Shown: one piece after another, positions 10,843 to 21,821 of the stretch | Position numbering within the stretch: position 1 is the stretch's first letter | How the letters are laid out: each line of letters starts with the position of its first letter | Origin: Cladosporium sp. IMV 00045 | Taxonomy: Eukaryota; Ascomycota; Dothideomycetes; Cladosporiales; Cladosporiaceae | Length of the DNA: 64,000 nucleotides | Direction: 5' to 3' | Assembly (NCBI GenBank): GCA_001931905.2 | Contig: MSJI02000856.1 | Location: 1 to 64,000 of the forward strand | Translations under genes and position numbers: made by a program | Notes under the pieces: generated by a model | What the model was told of the DNA's origin: nothing | Databases searched by the model: none | The model's input: only the letters and a program-made list of their open reading frames with translations

Positions 10843-11692
10843 ATGAGGTTCCTTCAGACGCTCTTCCACCTCGTTACCTTCTTCACGGTCATCCAGGCCA
10901 TCACCCTACCCGCCGCATTCAACTCATTAGTCGAATCAGGATCCGAGCTCCACAAGCGTAAAGGCGGAGGAGGCGGACGAGCAGGCGGTGGCTCTTCTGG
11001 TGGAAGCAGGGGTAGCAGCTCAAGCAGTTCAGGCAGTTCAGGTAGCTCTGGCAGCTCTGGGAACAGAGGAAGCAGCGGTGGAGCACCCGCCGCTGGCTCT
11101 GGTACTCCGCGCAACTTTGGTGGCGGAAGTAGATATGGCGGCGGTGCCGCGACACCCTACCGCAACACTGCCGCGAGCAGAAGCAGCTGGCCCGGCCCTA
11201 CACCGTTCCTGCTGGGCGCTGGCGCGCTTGCTTTGTTCCCTGGTCTCTGGCTTTATGGCGCGTACGCCTACCCGTACAGCCACAGGAACAACGACGATGA
11301 TGACCAGAACAACGGCACCGCTGGTACGAGGACTTATCTCAACGAGACTACCAACCAGAACGAGACCCGGCCCGTGCAGTGCCTCTGCGCTCAGTACGAG
11401 CAGTGCTCTTGCGAGGACAGCACCGACCAGGCGTACCTGAACCAGGTGGCGAACGACAAGGAGGTTTCTTCCGTCAGGAATGGCACGCTCTGTAAGTTCT
11501 GTTCGCATACATGCAATTTCCAGCAGTAGCTAACCTCATTCCACAGACATCAACGGCACCCTTGCCAACGACACCTCAGCCCCCGGCACGACCAGCGACA
11601 GCGCAGCAGGCGGCTTGCAGCAGAGACTCGTCGAGGCTGTTGGCTACTGGCCCATCATCGTCGGTGTGGCGTATACGATGTGGTTCTTGTAA
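10843..11692 (+). CDS. Secreted or membrane-anchored Ser/Gly-rich protein
   Basis: Two exons, 10843-11491 and 11547-11692, with a 55-nt GTAAGT intron; 264 aa. A signal peptide (MRFLQTLFHLVTFFTVIQA) is followed by a likely Kex2-type site (HKR) and a long Gly/Ser low-complexity stretch. A hydrophobic segment at about residues 120-140 and a Cys cluster (CLCAQYEQCSCED) follow. Splicing replaces an early stop with a tail holding NGTL N-glycosylation sites and a final hydrophobic helix ending in VAYTMWFL. That tail suits a GPI-attachment signal or a membrane anchor. This arrangement recurs in a fungal family of unknown function (DUF7732-like by my recollection). Role probably at the cell surface; biochemical function unknown. 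Confidence 0.8.
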
Positions 11693-12353
11693 ATTTGATG
11701 CAGGAACCCTTACTTGCTTCTTGATAGAGTGCAAGTCTTCATTTCTTACGAAGCATGGCTATGATACCCGCATTGGAGATGGGCGACGTGTGTACATATT
11801 ACTTCCTGGCGCGGGCGGATCTTGCTTGTCTTGTCGTGGATGATGAGGCGAAGGTCTGGGTGTAGATTATGCTTAATGATTTTCTTTTATGGAATGATCG
11901 TCACTTTATGTTTGAAGTGTAATACGTGATAGACCCTCTAAGAGACTACTAAATGGTTGTGCTGGACACGCTACTGCGAAACCTGAAGACAATGTACAGG
12001 ATTTCGTTCCACCGTGAAAGCAGAACAACATGCGGCGAAATCATCGCCTTTTCGAAGCTCCCTTACCTTACTGAACAAGTGGACCGATGTCTTGCAATTC
12101 ACTCTGACGTTCAACCATCCGCCACTAAAGCAAACGACAACTTGATGTGACTTCATATCATGTCAACCCCACTGTACTTTAACGTTCATGTGTTTATTCG
12201 ATCGAGACGATCTTGAGCTCTGAGCAAAATGTTCTATTTAACCTATTCTCAGTGTTTCCTCCTCTCTCCCTCTGTCCCCTCATAATATTCCCAATCACCA
12301 CGAACACATCTATACCCCTACAAAAAGTCACCAAAACCCCCAACATTCGCACA
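11693..12353. other. Intergenic region
   Basis: Spacer of about 660 bases between two plus-strand genes. It includes the 3' flank of the secreted-protein gene and the promoter and leader of the peroxiredoxin gene. The last 110 bases are strongly C/T/A-rich and G-poor. No other feature seen. Confidence 0.4.
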
Positions 12354-13065
12354 ATGGCTCGTAAGACAAACCCCATCCCCTCCAAAAGAAAAAAACTTCC
12401 CCCAAACAAAATAAAAACCGACCAACTAACTAACCCACCACCCAGAACCCACCATCCCACCCCTCCCCACCAACCTCCCCATCCCCCAAGACGACAACGC
12501 CACCGCCCACCTCCCCAGCAGCGCCTTCCCCTCCCTCCCCCTCCCCTCCACAGCCGGCAACAAAGTCGACATCTCCACCCTCTCCGGCCTAAGCATCATC
12601 TTCTGCTACCCCCGCACCGCTGCCCCCGGGGAAGAAATCCCCGCCGAATGGGACGCCATCCCTGGCGCGCGAGGCTGCACGCCGCAAGCGTGCTCGTTCC
12701 GCGACGCCTCCGATCGCTTTCTGGCTGATGGCGTCTCGCACATTTTCGGCGTGAGCGCGCAGCGCACGGAGGAGCAGAGGGAATTCAGGGAGAGGATGGG
12801 TTTGCCGTTTCAGTTGCTTAGCGATGAGGGGGGAGAGTTGAGGGGGAAGATGGGGTTGCCGACTTTTGAGTGGAGGGGGGAGAGGTTGTTGAAGAGGGTG
12901 GTTTTGGCGGTGGAGGATGGGGTGGTTGTTAAGGTCTGGTATCCGGTATTTCCGCCGGATAGGAGCGCGGAGGAGGTTTTGGAATGGTTGGAGACGGGGG
13001 TGGGGAGGAGGGGGTTGGGGACTAGGGCGGAGGCGGATATTTTGAGGAATATGGGAGTGCAGTAG
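12354..13065 (+). CDS. PrxQ/BCP-type peroxiredoxin
   Basis: Thioredoxin-dependent peroxidase reducing H2O2 and organic peroxides. Exon 1 is only 7 nt (ATG GCT C, 12354-12360), followed by an 85-nt intron and exon 2 at 12446-13065; 208 aa. The ATG in CACAATGGCT, the GTAAGA donor and the CCCAG acceptor make one continuous frame. The motif GARGCTPQACSFRD holds the peroxidatic Cys and a second Cys five residues later, the atypical 2-Cys arrangement of PrxQ/BCP. IIFCYPRTAAPGEEIP before it also fits fungal members. No targeting signal is obvious. The coding strand changes from C-rich and G-poor (to about 12660) to G-rich and C-poor (from about 12760), the clearest example of this switch in the window. 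Confidence 0.88.
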
Positions 13066-13587
13066 TGAGAGTTGGGTGTCGGGTTAGAGGGTTCCATGAG
13101 TTCTTTCGCATTGCTAAAATAGTGTCTTTGATGTTGTATCAATTTGATTGCAGATATGGCTTATGTTTGACGACAATGTTCTCATGTTCTTGTCCAATGG
13201 CATCTTAGCTGGCCTAGCTGACTAAGAGAATAATTCTTGATGGTATATTGGTTTCTACCAAGATATTTTGCAAATGCTGGAGTCTATAAATTCAACAGAG
13301 TGTGTGTACAAATGCGAAAATCTTTAAGATTCAATCCATTGATCATGCGTACTTGTCTCAAATGCTCATCGCCTGATCCCATCAATGGAGGACCAGCCCT
13401 TGGTTTATATATTTGCACTCTGAATGATGGGGAAACCTCACCACTAATCCTTTCGTTCTCGTTTCTTCGCAGACTAACGCAGTCGGTGAATTGCCGAGGC
13501 CTCATGTGCTTGTTAGGTACTTTGCTTGATCGATATATACAGCATACAAATGAAACCGTTTAAGCCCTCGTCTAGAAAAATCTGTAT
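13066..13587. other. Convergent intergenic region
   Basis: Lies between the 3' ends of the plus-strand peroxiredoxin and minus-strand NDUFB8 genes. AT-rich, with no gene or RNA recognised. It should contain both transcript ends. Confidence 0.4.
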
Positions 13588-14240
13588 CTACTGCTCATCC
13601 TCAGCCTTGCGAGCCCTGACGGCATTGGGGCCACCAAGCTCTGCTTCAAGGCCACCGGGGAATGTGCGAGGAGCGGAGGGCCTGTCGGGGTAGTAGGTCG
13701 AGACGATAGTGAGCGCGCCGCAGAAAGCAGCGACGAAAGTGCCCTTGATGAATGTCAGCGTCTCTCTTTCAAACTCATCGCTCAAACATGCTTACCACGA
13801 GGACGGCGCCCCAGCCGGGGGTGAAGTGGGTGTAGGTCTCCGGAGAGAAGACGCCGAGCACGTCGTTGTCCTGCAACCTGTGTCAATCGCTTTCCCACCA
13901 AATCGTGTACTCTTTATCTTCTCACCTCGTGCACCGGCTCGCCGTAGTTCCTCCTCTCTTGCGGGTCCCACCACTTTCCATGCGGATCTCTGAATTGCCT
14001 CTTGAGGGGCAGGGCTGAGGTTTGCGAGGGATCCGGGTAGTTGCCGTTCATGTTGGGGTCGCTGCCAGAGAGATCCTCGCTCGCCTGCTCAGCCTGGTCG
14101 GCGCTCTTGTCGGGGGTGGCCTCGCGAATGGTGGCCGTGGCATAGCTGCGCGGAAGAGCAGCGGCGATGCGGGAGACTGGGGTTTGGCGTGCAATTGGGG
14201 CGCGCTGCGCAATGCGCAGTGCTCTGAAGGCTGTGGACAT
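13588..14240 (-). CDS. Mitochondrial complex I ASHI subunit (NDUFB8)
   Basis: Accessory membrane-arm subunit of NADH:ubiquinone oxidoreductase in the inner mitochondrial membrane. Three exons on the minus strand: 14240-13926, 13870-13796 and 13743-13588, with introns of 55 and 52 nt; 181 aa. Splicing joins NYGEPVHE to DNDVLGVFSPETYTHF, the conserved core, then TPGWGAVLV to GTFVAAFCGALTIVSTYYP, the single transmembrane helix. The N-terminus MSTAFRALRIAQRAPIARQ, followed by RSYATATI, is a typical mitochondrial presequence, so the ATG at 14240 is preferred over an upstream in-frame start. The gene diverges from SWR1 across 355 bases. Confidence 0.92.
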
Positions 14241-14595
14241 GCTGTGTGATATGCCTCGGGGGTGGATTGGCGAGTGTCGGGATGGTGCTGGCACTCAATG
14301 CGCGCCTTGGGTGTAGGCCTGTCGTCGCAGACAGAGAGGACGTTCGAGCTTCTGCGCACGTCCCCGCCAAGTCTCGAGATCTCCGTCAGCGACTGGACTT
14401 TGAGGCAGACGAACTTCGCGACACTCTTACGAAAGCACGCGCATTCCCTTCATTGCAGTATAACTCGACAACGACAGCCCGCAGCGAAATTCCCGCAACT
14501 TCACGATATTCAGCACTCTATTCACCACCACTGGAGTCTCTTTACTGGAATTTCACAATCGGCTCGATGACGGTTGAGGGGTCCAGGCCACGTTG
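14241..14595. promoter_or_regulatory. Shared divergent promoter, NDUFB8 and SWR1
   Basis: A 355-bp gap separates the start codons of two genes transcribed away from each other, so it must carry both promoters. No TATA box stands out. Position and orientation are seen; the regulatory role is inferred. Confidence 0.5.
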
Positions 14596-17500
14596 ATGAC
14601 AGCGCCAGCACCTCCAGATTTGGAGGAAAACACGCCCGCGGAATCGAAACACGACATCATCGACGCGTTTCCATCAAAGGAAGGGGACACCGCCGCCGGT
14701 GCACCCCAGGAGAATGCTGATGCGCCATCAAATCACGCGACCGGACCGGCAGGCATCAAGGAGGAAATGTCAAATGGCGTGAATGGACATGCGGCGGAGG
14801 GCGATGGAGCGTACGAAAGCTCCGAGACGGCGACGACTCTCCGCCCAGCACCGCAACCTAGTACGAAGCGCAGGGAGTCGGAGGCAGCAGAGGCAGGCGT
14901 TCCTGATGTGAAGGAGAAACTGGACAAAAAGCGCAAGCGAGCACCTTCTCCGCCTTGGCAGTTTCCTACTGCTGAGACTTCCACGATCAAAACGGCTGAT
15001 GGGCGACGTGTGTCGGCACGCTTTGGGACGGGAACGAGCACGCCAGTAGCAAGCGAGAGTGAGGGTCGTGTGCGCAGTAACAGCAGTAGAGCAAACTCGC
15101 AATCACGGCCTCCAAGCCCGCCATGGAAGAAGTTTGCTGCCGCAGGTCCGACAACAATTCAAGTGGATGGCAAGAGGAAGAGCGGTCGCGTCAACAGGGA
15201 GGTGACCGGGACGCCGCAGCCGAAGCGTGTAAGCCCACGGACCAAGAAGACCGTGGATAAACTGGCAAAGGAGGAGCAGATACCTATGGCAAAGAGCAAG
15301 GCAAAGGAGAAAGTGGATACAGATACGCCGATCAAGAAGCCTACAAGAGAATCATCAAGACTTTCGCGCGGAACGGGCGACCAAGCTCGTATTGAGGATC
15401 TCAAAGCACGAATCGCGGAACTGGAACCCAGCCGATCTTTTGATTCCCCTGATGTAGCCATTGATTCCAAATCGACAAGCAAGAAGAAACGCGCCGGCGC
15501 TGAAACAGCACGGAGACCCTCGTCGCCCACCTCAGACCGCAAGCTCCGCAAGACAAGCGATGCTTCTCACTCCCCCGAAGCCACACGACCAGGGTTGAAG
15601 CTCAAACTCCGTCGCCAAAGTAATTTCGTTCCAGTCGCCCCTCCTCATCCTAATGCCATACCTCCCTCGCCTCCGAGGCCTCCACGCCTCAACCTTTATC
15701 AGGTCATCGAAAATCTGGAGCTTAAGGAGCAACAGCAACCGTACTCTGAGAATGAACGAGGTCCACCAACGCGAGAAGAGTTTTCCATTCGCCACCAAAA
15801 GGCCGCTGAGCAAGAGGCAGTAATGCGACAAAAGCTGCTTGACGCCGCTCAGCCGGGTAAACCGCTCAGTGAAGAAGTCTGCAGCATCTATCGAGACGAT
15901 CAGATACAGAAGGAGCCTCCTCCTCAATACGGTCATCAAGACCATCTCGCTTCACATGCCTTGTATCTGCGCCACCTGCAGCTGAGGGAGAAACAGAACC
16001 ATCGACAAATTGCGAAGAAGTTGGCATACGAGGCTCTCGACTATTGGAAAATGAAGCGTGGACCCACAGAGGAGGATTTAAGAGCCGAGGCGGATAAGAT
16101 GTTCAAGCTGATCGCAAAGCAAGTTGCTTTTGACATGCGTGCAAAATGGGAGATGGTGCAGAAATACGTCGATGATCGCAGACGTGCGCAATGGGAAGAG
16201 CAGCAAGAGATCAAGCGTCAGGAGCGTCTTAACAAGCAACTGGAGTGGAGTCAAAACATGGTTGCTCGACAAAGGGGAGAAGCCGGTAGCGATGCTGAGA
16301 TGTCAGACGCGGATGAAAACAGCATTGGGGATGTCAGTTCGAGTGATCAAGAAAGCTCCTCTGATGGCGAAGAAGACAGTGAAGAGAACATGACTGACTC
16401 GGCAAGCGACGCTGTCTCGGCGGACGAGGAGGAGGATGAAGGTGACATGGATCAGGACGCCCTGGCCGCCTATCTTGCACAGCGAGATACCAGTCCGCCA
16501 AAGCCCAAGTCTCAGACGGTCGACAAGTTATACAACGATGACGAGCAGGATGCAAGCGATGAAGAAACCGCTGGCACTGGGGACACGCCGAAAGCACATC
16601 GAGATACTGTTGATGAGAGTGCCGCAGAGCCTGACAATGTCGCTTCGGAATCGAACGCAACCACCCCTGCCCTCGTTCAGAACGCGCCAGGTTCACCAAT
16701 GGATGCCGTCGCTTCGGATCAAGCTCCTGACGCCGAAGATTCCGAAGCCAATGGTGAACAACCGCAACCTACTTCTAAATCAGCTCATGTGGACCCGGAC
16801 CGAAAGTCTGACGATGGACTCTCCTCAGACGAGTCGACCGACATGGACTCGGAGGACTACGACTCAGATGAGGACATGGACGATTCTAACGACGAAGGTT
16901 CCGAGGGAAGCGAGGATGATGACGAGCAGTCCGACTCAAGCGAGGATCCTCGCCACTCCAATAGCCTATGGGCGTTGTTCTCCGCTAAAGAAAAGAAAGC
17001 TCTCGGTCTGCCGACTCCAGTCACTAGTGCTGAGGAGAATTACATGGAAGAGGAGCGTGAGGCTGGTCAAACAAAGACGGATTCAGGCGCTCAAGCCAAT
17101 GCCGCGGAAGGAGAAACACAAGCGCCATCGCTGGAGGTTCAAAACGCGGAAGACAAAGATACGGTAATGGATGATGCAACTGCAGATCTTCCCAATGGAG
17201 ATGACATGTCATTGCGAGCTCCACACTCGCTTCTTGATACGTCCGCCCCAGGAACGCCTATGTCCCAAAGCCGATCGGATACCCAAGGAAAGCCGCACGT
17301 ATCTCAGCCGACGCTGCTTCGTGGTGACCTACGCTCCTATCAACAGGCCGGTCTTGATTGGCTTGCCTCTCTTTACCGGAATAAGACCAACGGCATTTTG
17401 GCTGACGAGATGGGACTTGGCAAAACGATTCAAACAATCTCACTTCTTGCTTATCTGGCTGAGCAACATGATGTTTGGGATACTCACCTGGTTATTGTCC

Positions 17501-19914
17501 CGACATCAGTCATCTTGAATTGGGTGACCGAGTTCCAGAAGTTCTTGCCTGGTTTCCGTGTCTTGGGTTACTACGGCACCACCGAAGAACGCTCATTGAA
17601 ACGCCGCGGCTGGGTCAACGACCCGCATCACGACCAAAAAGACAAGCGTGGCTACAATGTCGTGGTCACCTCATACAACATCGCACTCAAGGACATCAAT
17701 GCTCTTCGCAATGTCAAATGGCATTACATGATCCTCGATGAAGCCCACAACATCCGCAACTTCAACAGTCAACGATTCCAGGTTCTCATTCGTTTGCGCA
17801 CAAAGGCTCGTTTACTGCTGACGGGTACGCCATTACAAAACTCGTTGACAGAGCTTTGGTCTCTGCTCACTTTCCTTGCTGCTGGAGATGAAGACGATGC
17901 TGCCCATCATGGCACACTCGAGGAGTTCCTGACCAACTGGAAGGAGCCAGTGAAGGAGATTTTCGATCGAGGCGTGCAAACTCTATCCGACGAGGCATCG
18001 CGTGTGGTTGGTCAGCTGCACATGTCACTGCGGCCGTTTATGCTTCGTCGTCTGAAGTCAGAAGTGGAAAAGGATCTGCCGAAGAAGACAGAGCACACCG
18101 TGGTCTGTAAACTTTCGAAGAGGCAACGTGAGCTTTACCAAGACTATATGGGCCTTGCCGATACGAAAGCCAAACTCAAGCAGGGCAACGCGGTTTCAGC
18201 GGGCAAAGTCCTCCTGTCTCTCAGACGTGTCTGCAATCATCCGGATCTGTTCGACCCAAGACCTATCCAAACCAGCTTTGCGATGGACCGGAGCCCACTA
18301 GATCATTTCGCCATCAAAGAGAAGCTTGTGAGATCACTGCTAGGCGAGCAACTCGATACGCCACATGGCCTTCTCATTGCCAGAAACGAGGCGTTGGGGA
18401 AGTACCGCTGCCGTCGATCAAAGCAGCTTTCTGGCGCGCATCATCTCCGCCGCCAGGTTACCGAGCTCGAAAAGGGTCTCGGTCAGGCTAAACACGATTT
18501 CACCACCATCTCAGGTTGCCAAGCTTTCCAACGATACCGTCAGCGCGAAGGTAGATTGGCGCAAATTCGCGACGCTGTTATTTTCACCGAGGCGACCTTC
18601 TCGAAGGCACCAATCTACGGGTCTGATTTGAGGGAAGTGCTTACAGTTCGAGGCACGAAGGCTTCCTTGGGCTGTGCAGTTCTCGGAAGCCTTTCCATGA
18701 CCACGCCGAACGCAGACACGAGGGTCGGTCCTGCTGAATTCACGCTCGCGGAACGCGCTTTCGATCGACTTCAGTCCAGCAGCACGCTGATTCAAAGAAG
18801 CATCCCTTCGCTCGACCGGTACGGCGAAAGATTCCAGGATACACTCACTCGCTTCGCATTCTGCACGCCTGAAGCTACGGCGCCAATTCTCAAATACGCC
18901 ATGCCTGCCAAGACGCAAAGCCTGATTCGAGCGAACCTGACTTATCCATTTGATTCTGATTTCGCTCACGAAGCCCGGGTACGCAACAGCATTGTGTTCC
19001 CAGACTCGCGTCTGCTCGTCTACGACAGTGGCAAGCTTCAGGCTCTGACTGTGCTGCTTCGTCAACTCCAAGCAAAGGGTTCTCGATGCCTCATCTTCAC
19101 GCAGATGACCTTTGCCTTGGACATCCTCGAGCGCTTCCTGAACTTGCTTGGTCTAACGTACTTGCGTCTTGACGGCAGCACCAGTCCTGAGCGACGCCAA
19201 TTCATCACAACAGAATTCAACCATCCCGAGTCAAAGTACCAATGCATGATCCTGTCGTCCCGCGCTGGAGGTGTTGGCCTCAACTTGACGGGCGCCAGCT
19301 CCGTCATCTTCTTCGACCTCGACTGGAATCCGCAGATGGACAAGCAGTGTATGGATCGCGCACATCGCATTGGTCAAGTGCGTGACGTTGAAGTCTTCAA
19401 GATGGTCAGCGAAAAGACGGTGGAAGAGAACATTCTGCGCCGCGCGAACCAAAAGTCTCTACTCGACCAAGCAGTCATCCAAGAGGGTCGCTTCACCACA
19501 GACTACAACGCCCCTCCCAAATCCAAATCGCAAAGCGAAGAGCCCGACGACGTCTCCGCCGCCATCGATCGCTTTCTGTCCGGCGGCGACAAAGCCATCG
19601 CCAAAACAATCGAGTCCGTCGAAGACAAGGAAGACGTGCAAGCGGCGCAGCAAGCGCGCAAAGAAGAGCAACAAGACGCAGACGAATTCGCAGACCGCTC
19701 GAGCAAGGGACCCTCCGTCCCGCCCACACCAGGCGCTACCGGGCCGGACGAGGACGAGGACGACGCCATCAATCGCGAAGGACACGTAGACGGCTACATG
19801 ATTAGACTCGTGGAGGAGTCGCTGAAGGGCGTGCCTTTCGTGCCGCCCAAGCCGGAGAGAAGGCTCGACAAGCATGGACGCGATCCGAGCCACAGGCCAA
19901 AGAAGCGGAGATAG
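14596..19914 (+). CDS. SWR1: Swr1-type chromatin remodelling ATPase
   Basis: Catalytic Snf2-family subunit of the SWR1 complex, which exchanges H2A for H2A.Z in nucleosomes. Intronless, 1772 aa from the ATG at 14596; the open frame itself begins with a TTG one codon earlier. An HSA domain lies at about residues 460-555. A long acidic Asp/Ser/Glu region follows (about 560-850). The first ATPase lobe starts near 908, with Walker A DEMGLGKT near 936 and DEAH near 1046. A long insertion, typical of Swr1/Ino80, separates it from the second lobe at about 1478-1621, which ends in DRAHRIGQ. The HSA domain, long insertion and length near 1.7-1.8 kb codons favour Swr1 over Ino80, which lacks this acidic layout. 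The C-terminus is basic (HRPKKRR). Confidence 0.93.
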   Translation: MTAPAPPDLEENTPAESKHDIIDAFPSKEGDTAAGAPQENADAPSNHATGPAGIKEEMSNGVNGHAAEGDGAYESSETATTLRPAPQPSTKRRESEAAEAGVPDVKEKLDKKRKRAPSPPWQFPTAETSTIKTADGRRVSARFGTGTSTPVASESEGRVRSNSSRANSQSRPPSPPWKKFAAAGPTTIQVDGKRKSGRVNREVTGTPQPKRVSPRTKKTVDKLAKEEQIPMAKSKAKEKVDTDTPIKKPTRESSRLSRGTGDQARIEDLKARIAELEPSRSFDSPDVAIDSKSTSKKKRAGAETARRPSSPTSDRKLRKTSDASHSPEATRPGLKLKLRRQSNFVPVAPPHPNAIPPSPPRPPRLNLYQVIENLELKEQQQPYSENERGPPTREEFSIRHQKAAEQEAVMRQKLLDAAQPGKPLSEEVCSIYRDDQIQKEPPPQYGHQDHLASHALYLRHLQLREKQNHRQIAKKLAYEALDYWKMKRGPTEEDLRAEADKMFKLIAKQVAFDMRAKWEMVQKYVDDRRRAQWEEQQEIKRQERLNKQLEWSQNMVARQRGEAGSDAEMSDADENSIGDVSSSDQESSSDGEEDSEENMTDSASDAVSADEEEDEGDMDQDALAAYLAQRDTSPPKPKSQTVDKLYNDDEQDASDEETAGTGDTPKAHRDTVDESAAEPDNVASESNATTPALVQNAPGSPMDAVASDQAPDAEDSEANGEQPQPTSKSAHVDPDRKSDDGLSSDESTDMDSEDYDSDEDMDDSNDEGSEGSEDDDEQSDSSEDPRHSNSLWALFSAKEKKALGLPTPVTSAEENYMEEEREAGQTKTDSGAQANAAEGETQAPSLEVQNAEDKDTVMDDATADLPNGDDMSLRAPHSLLDTSAPGTPMSQSRSDTQGKPHVSQPTLLRGDLRSYQQAGLDWLASLYRNKTNGILADEMGLGKTIQTISLLAYLAEQHDVWDTHLVIVPTSVILNWVTEFQKFLPGFRVLGYYGTTEERSLKRRGWVNDPHHDQKDKRGYNVVVTSYNIALKDINALRNVKWHYMILDEAHNIRNFNSQRFQVLIRLRTKARLLLTGTPLQNSLTELWSLLTFLAAGDEDDAAHHGTLEEFLTNWKEPVKEIFDRGVQTLSDEASRVVGQLHMSLRPFMLRRLKSEVEKDLPKKTEHTVVCKLSKRQRELYQDYMGLADTKAKLKQGNAVSAGKVLLSLRRVCNHPDLFDPRPIQTSFAMDRSPLDHFAIKEKLVRSLLGEQLDTPHGLLIARNEALGKYRCRRSKQLSGAHHLRRQVTELEKGLGQAKHDFTTISGCQAFQRYRQREGRLAQIRDAVIFTEATFSKAPIYGSDLREVLTVRGTKASLGCAVLGSLSMTTPNADTRVGPAEFTLAERAFDRLQSSSTLIQRSIPSLDRYGERFQDTLTRFAFCTPEATAPILKYAMPAKTQSLIRANLTYPFDSDFAHEARVRNSIVFPDSRLLVYDSGKLQALTVLLRQLQAKGSRCLIFTQMTFALDILERFLNLLGLTYLRLDGSTSPERRQFITTEFNHPESKYQCMILSSRAGGVGLNLTGASSVIFFDLDWNPQMDKQCMDRAHRIGQVRDVEVFKMVSEKTVEENILRRANQKSLLDQAVIQEGRFTTDYNAPPKSKSQSEEPDDVSAAIDRFLSGGDKAIAKTIESVEDKEDVQAAQQARKEEQQDADEFADRSSKGPSVPPTPGATGPDEDEDDAINREGHVDGYMIRLVEESLKGVPFVPPKPERRLDKHGRDPSHRPKKRR

Positions 19915-20510
19915 AGGACAGGAAGTGGGAGGTAAAAGTGTATGATCATTGTTTGATGGTGTTACGAGAGCCGGTCGGCGTGTATGATTATGTACAAAAC
20001 AAGAAGAAGCACGAATACCTTTCTTTAGCGTTAATGAAAAGCAGGGCCGTCGTCTCCTGACGCGGCTCAATAATCGTCTCGGCGTATCTTCAAATATTCG
20101 TGTCATTCGTGTAGACCAGAGAAGTCGCGCGTATTCCTCACGTGCTTTGGCGTTCGAGCTCCGATAGCGTTCTATGCCCATCGGCCTCAAAGGACAACAA
20201 GACCATACTGCCCTTGGGTGAATATCATTAAGTCATTTTCTACTTATGCTATTATGTTGTGATATTCTTTGAAACCACCGACTTAGCCGACCGAGCCGGC
20301 AACTGGGTATGTCGCGATATCGAATCGCCCGCTTGGCTTTGAAGCGTGTTTCTGGGAGGTTGTCACTGCTCTGCTCTGATTGGTAGAGAGGAATGTCATC
20401 AATAAAATCGACCATGATATATTCCAGTTTGCGAGGAACGGTACTTTTCGTTGTTGTATTTATCGATTTGAACTACAATTAATCCAAATTGAAACGATAT
20501 CTCCAGGAAT
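19915..20510. other. Intergenic region
   Basis: Spacer between SWR1 and the Acr3 gene, both on the plus strand. It should hold the SWR1 3' end and the Acr3 promoter. No gene, RNA or repeat recognised. Confidence 0.4.
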
Positions 20511-21766
20511 ATGGACACACCAGAGCGAGGCGCACTGCGGAAAGCAGACGAAGAAGCCGGATTCGAACCGACGAAGGAACAATTGAGATATCAAAGCGAT
20601 GATGTTGCACGACATGGTTCGAAAGAAGGTAAGTTGGGAAGAAAGAGAAGGTATCAGTACCAGATAAGACAACAGGCTAATCGATCAAAGAAACACAAAC
20701 CCCGAACACAGAAGAACCCCCACCACCACCATTCAAAGGCCTCTCGATCCTCGACCGCTTCCTCGTAATCTGGATCCTCCTCGCCATGGCCATCGGGATA
20801 ATCCTCGCCAACCTGGTCCCCGAAACCGGTCCCGCCCTGCAACGCGGCACCTTCGTCGGCGTCAGCGCCCCCATAGCCGTCGGCCTGCTGGTGATGATGT
20901 ACCCGATCCTGTGCAAAGTGCGCTTCGAGACGCTGCACCTGCTCTTCCGCACGCGCGAGCTCTGGAAGCAGATCGCCATCAGCTTCGTGCTTAACTGGAT
21001 TCTCATGCCGCTCTTCATGACCGCTCTGGCCTGGGCCTTCCTGCCTGACCGCGAAGGGCTGCGGGACGGGTTAATTTTCGTCGGAGTCGCGCGCTGCATC
21101 GCTATGGTTCTCATTTGGACGGATCTCGCGGGCGGTGATGCGGATTACTGTGCCGTGCTGGTCGCGTTCAACAGTCTGCTGCAGATCGTGCTGTTTGCGC
21201 CGCTTGCGGTTTTCTACGTGCAAATCGTGTCGCGCAAGTCCGGCAGCAGCATTGACGGGGATATCTACGAGAAAGCGGCCACGTCCGTCGCGGCTTACCT
21301 CGGAATTCCGCTCGCGGCGGCGATTGTCACGAGGCTTGTGTTGAGAGGTTTGATCGGGGAGTACAGATACCAGCACTATTTCATCCGGTACATAGCGCCT
21401 TGGTCCCTCATCGGCTTGCTCTACACCATCATCGTGCTCTTCGGTTCGCAGGGCTTGCACGTCGTCGAGCAGATCACTTCCGTGCTGCGGGTTTGCGCGC
21501 CGCTCGTAGTGTATTTCCTCGTCGTCTTCACGGCCACGGCTTGGGTGATGTGGCGGATGGGGTTTGGTTACAAGATCAGCTGCACGCAGTCCTTCACCGC
21601 GGCGAGCAACAATTTCGAGCTTGCCATTGCGGTCGTCGTGGCGGTCTATGGGGCTGGGAGTCAGGAGGCTTTGGCCGCGACGGTTGGGCCTTTGATCGAA
21701 GTGCCGGTGTTGGTGCTGTTGGTGTATGTGATCAAGTGGTGCAGAAAGCGATGGGCTTGGGAATAG
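20511..21766 (+). CDS. ACR3: Arsenite efflux permease, Acr3 family
   Basis: Plasma-membrane transporter exporting arsenite (and in some members antimonite). Exon 1 is 20511-20628, followed by a 62-nt GTAAGT intron and exon 2 at 20691-21766; 397 aa. About ten membrane segments follow a short hydrophilic N-terminus. Segment four carries ARCIAMVLIWTDLAGGDADY, with the Cys (near residue 173) known to be essential in Acr3 proteins. FTAASNNFELAIAV and ATVGPLIEVPVLVL are the conserved late segments. The gene stands alone: no ArsC/Acr2 reductase or regulator is next to it, unlike the common ACR1-3 arrangement. It ends 55 bases from the convergent gene on the minus strand. Confidence 0.92.
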
Positions 21767-21821
21767 ATGCCTGGCTTCCCTGCCATGTATCGTAGAAATA
21801 CTAGAGGTGATAGCACCGCTC

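Noticed and set aside
20536..20575. tRNA T-arm-like sequence (minus strand GTCGGTTCGAATCCGGC)
   Set aside because: The stem and loop match a tRNA T arm, but no A box, anticodon arm or acceptor stem can be made around it, and the bases lie in exon 1 of ACR3 in a good coding frame.
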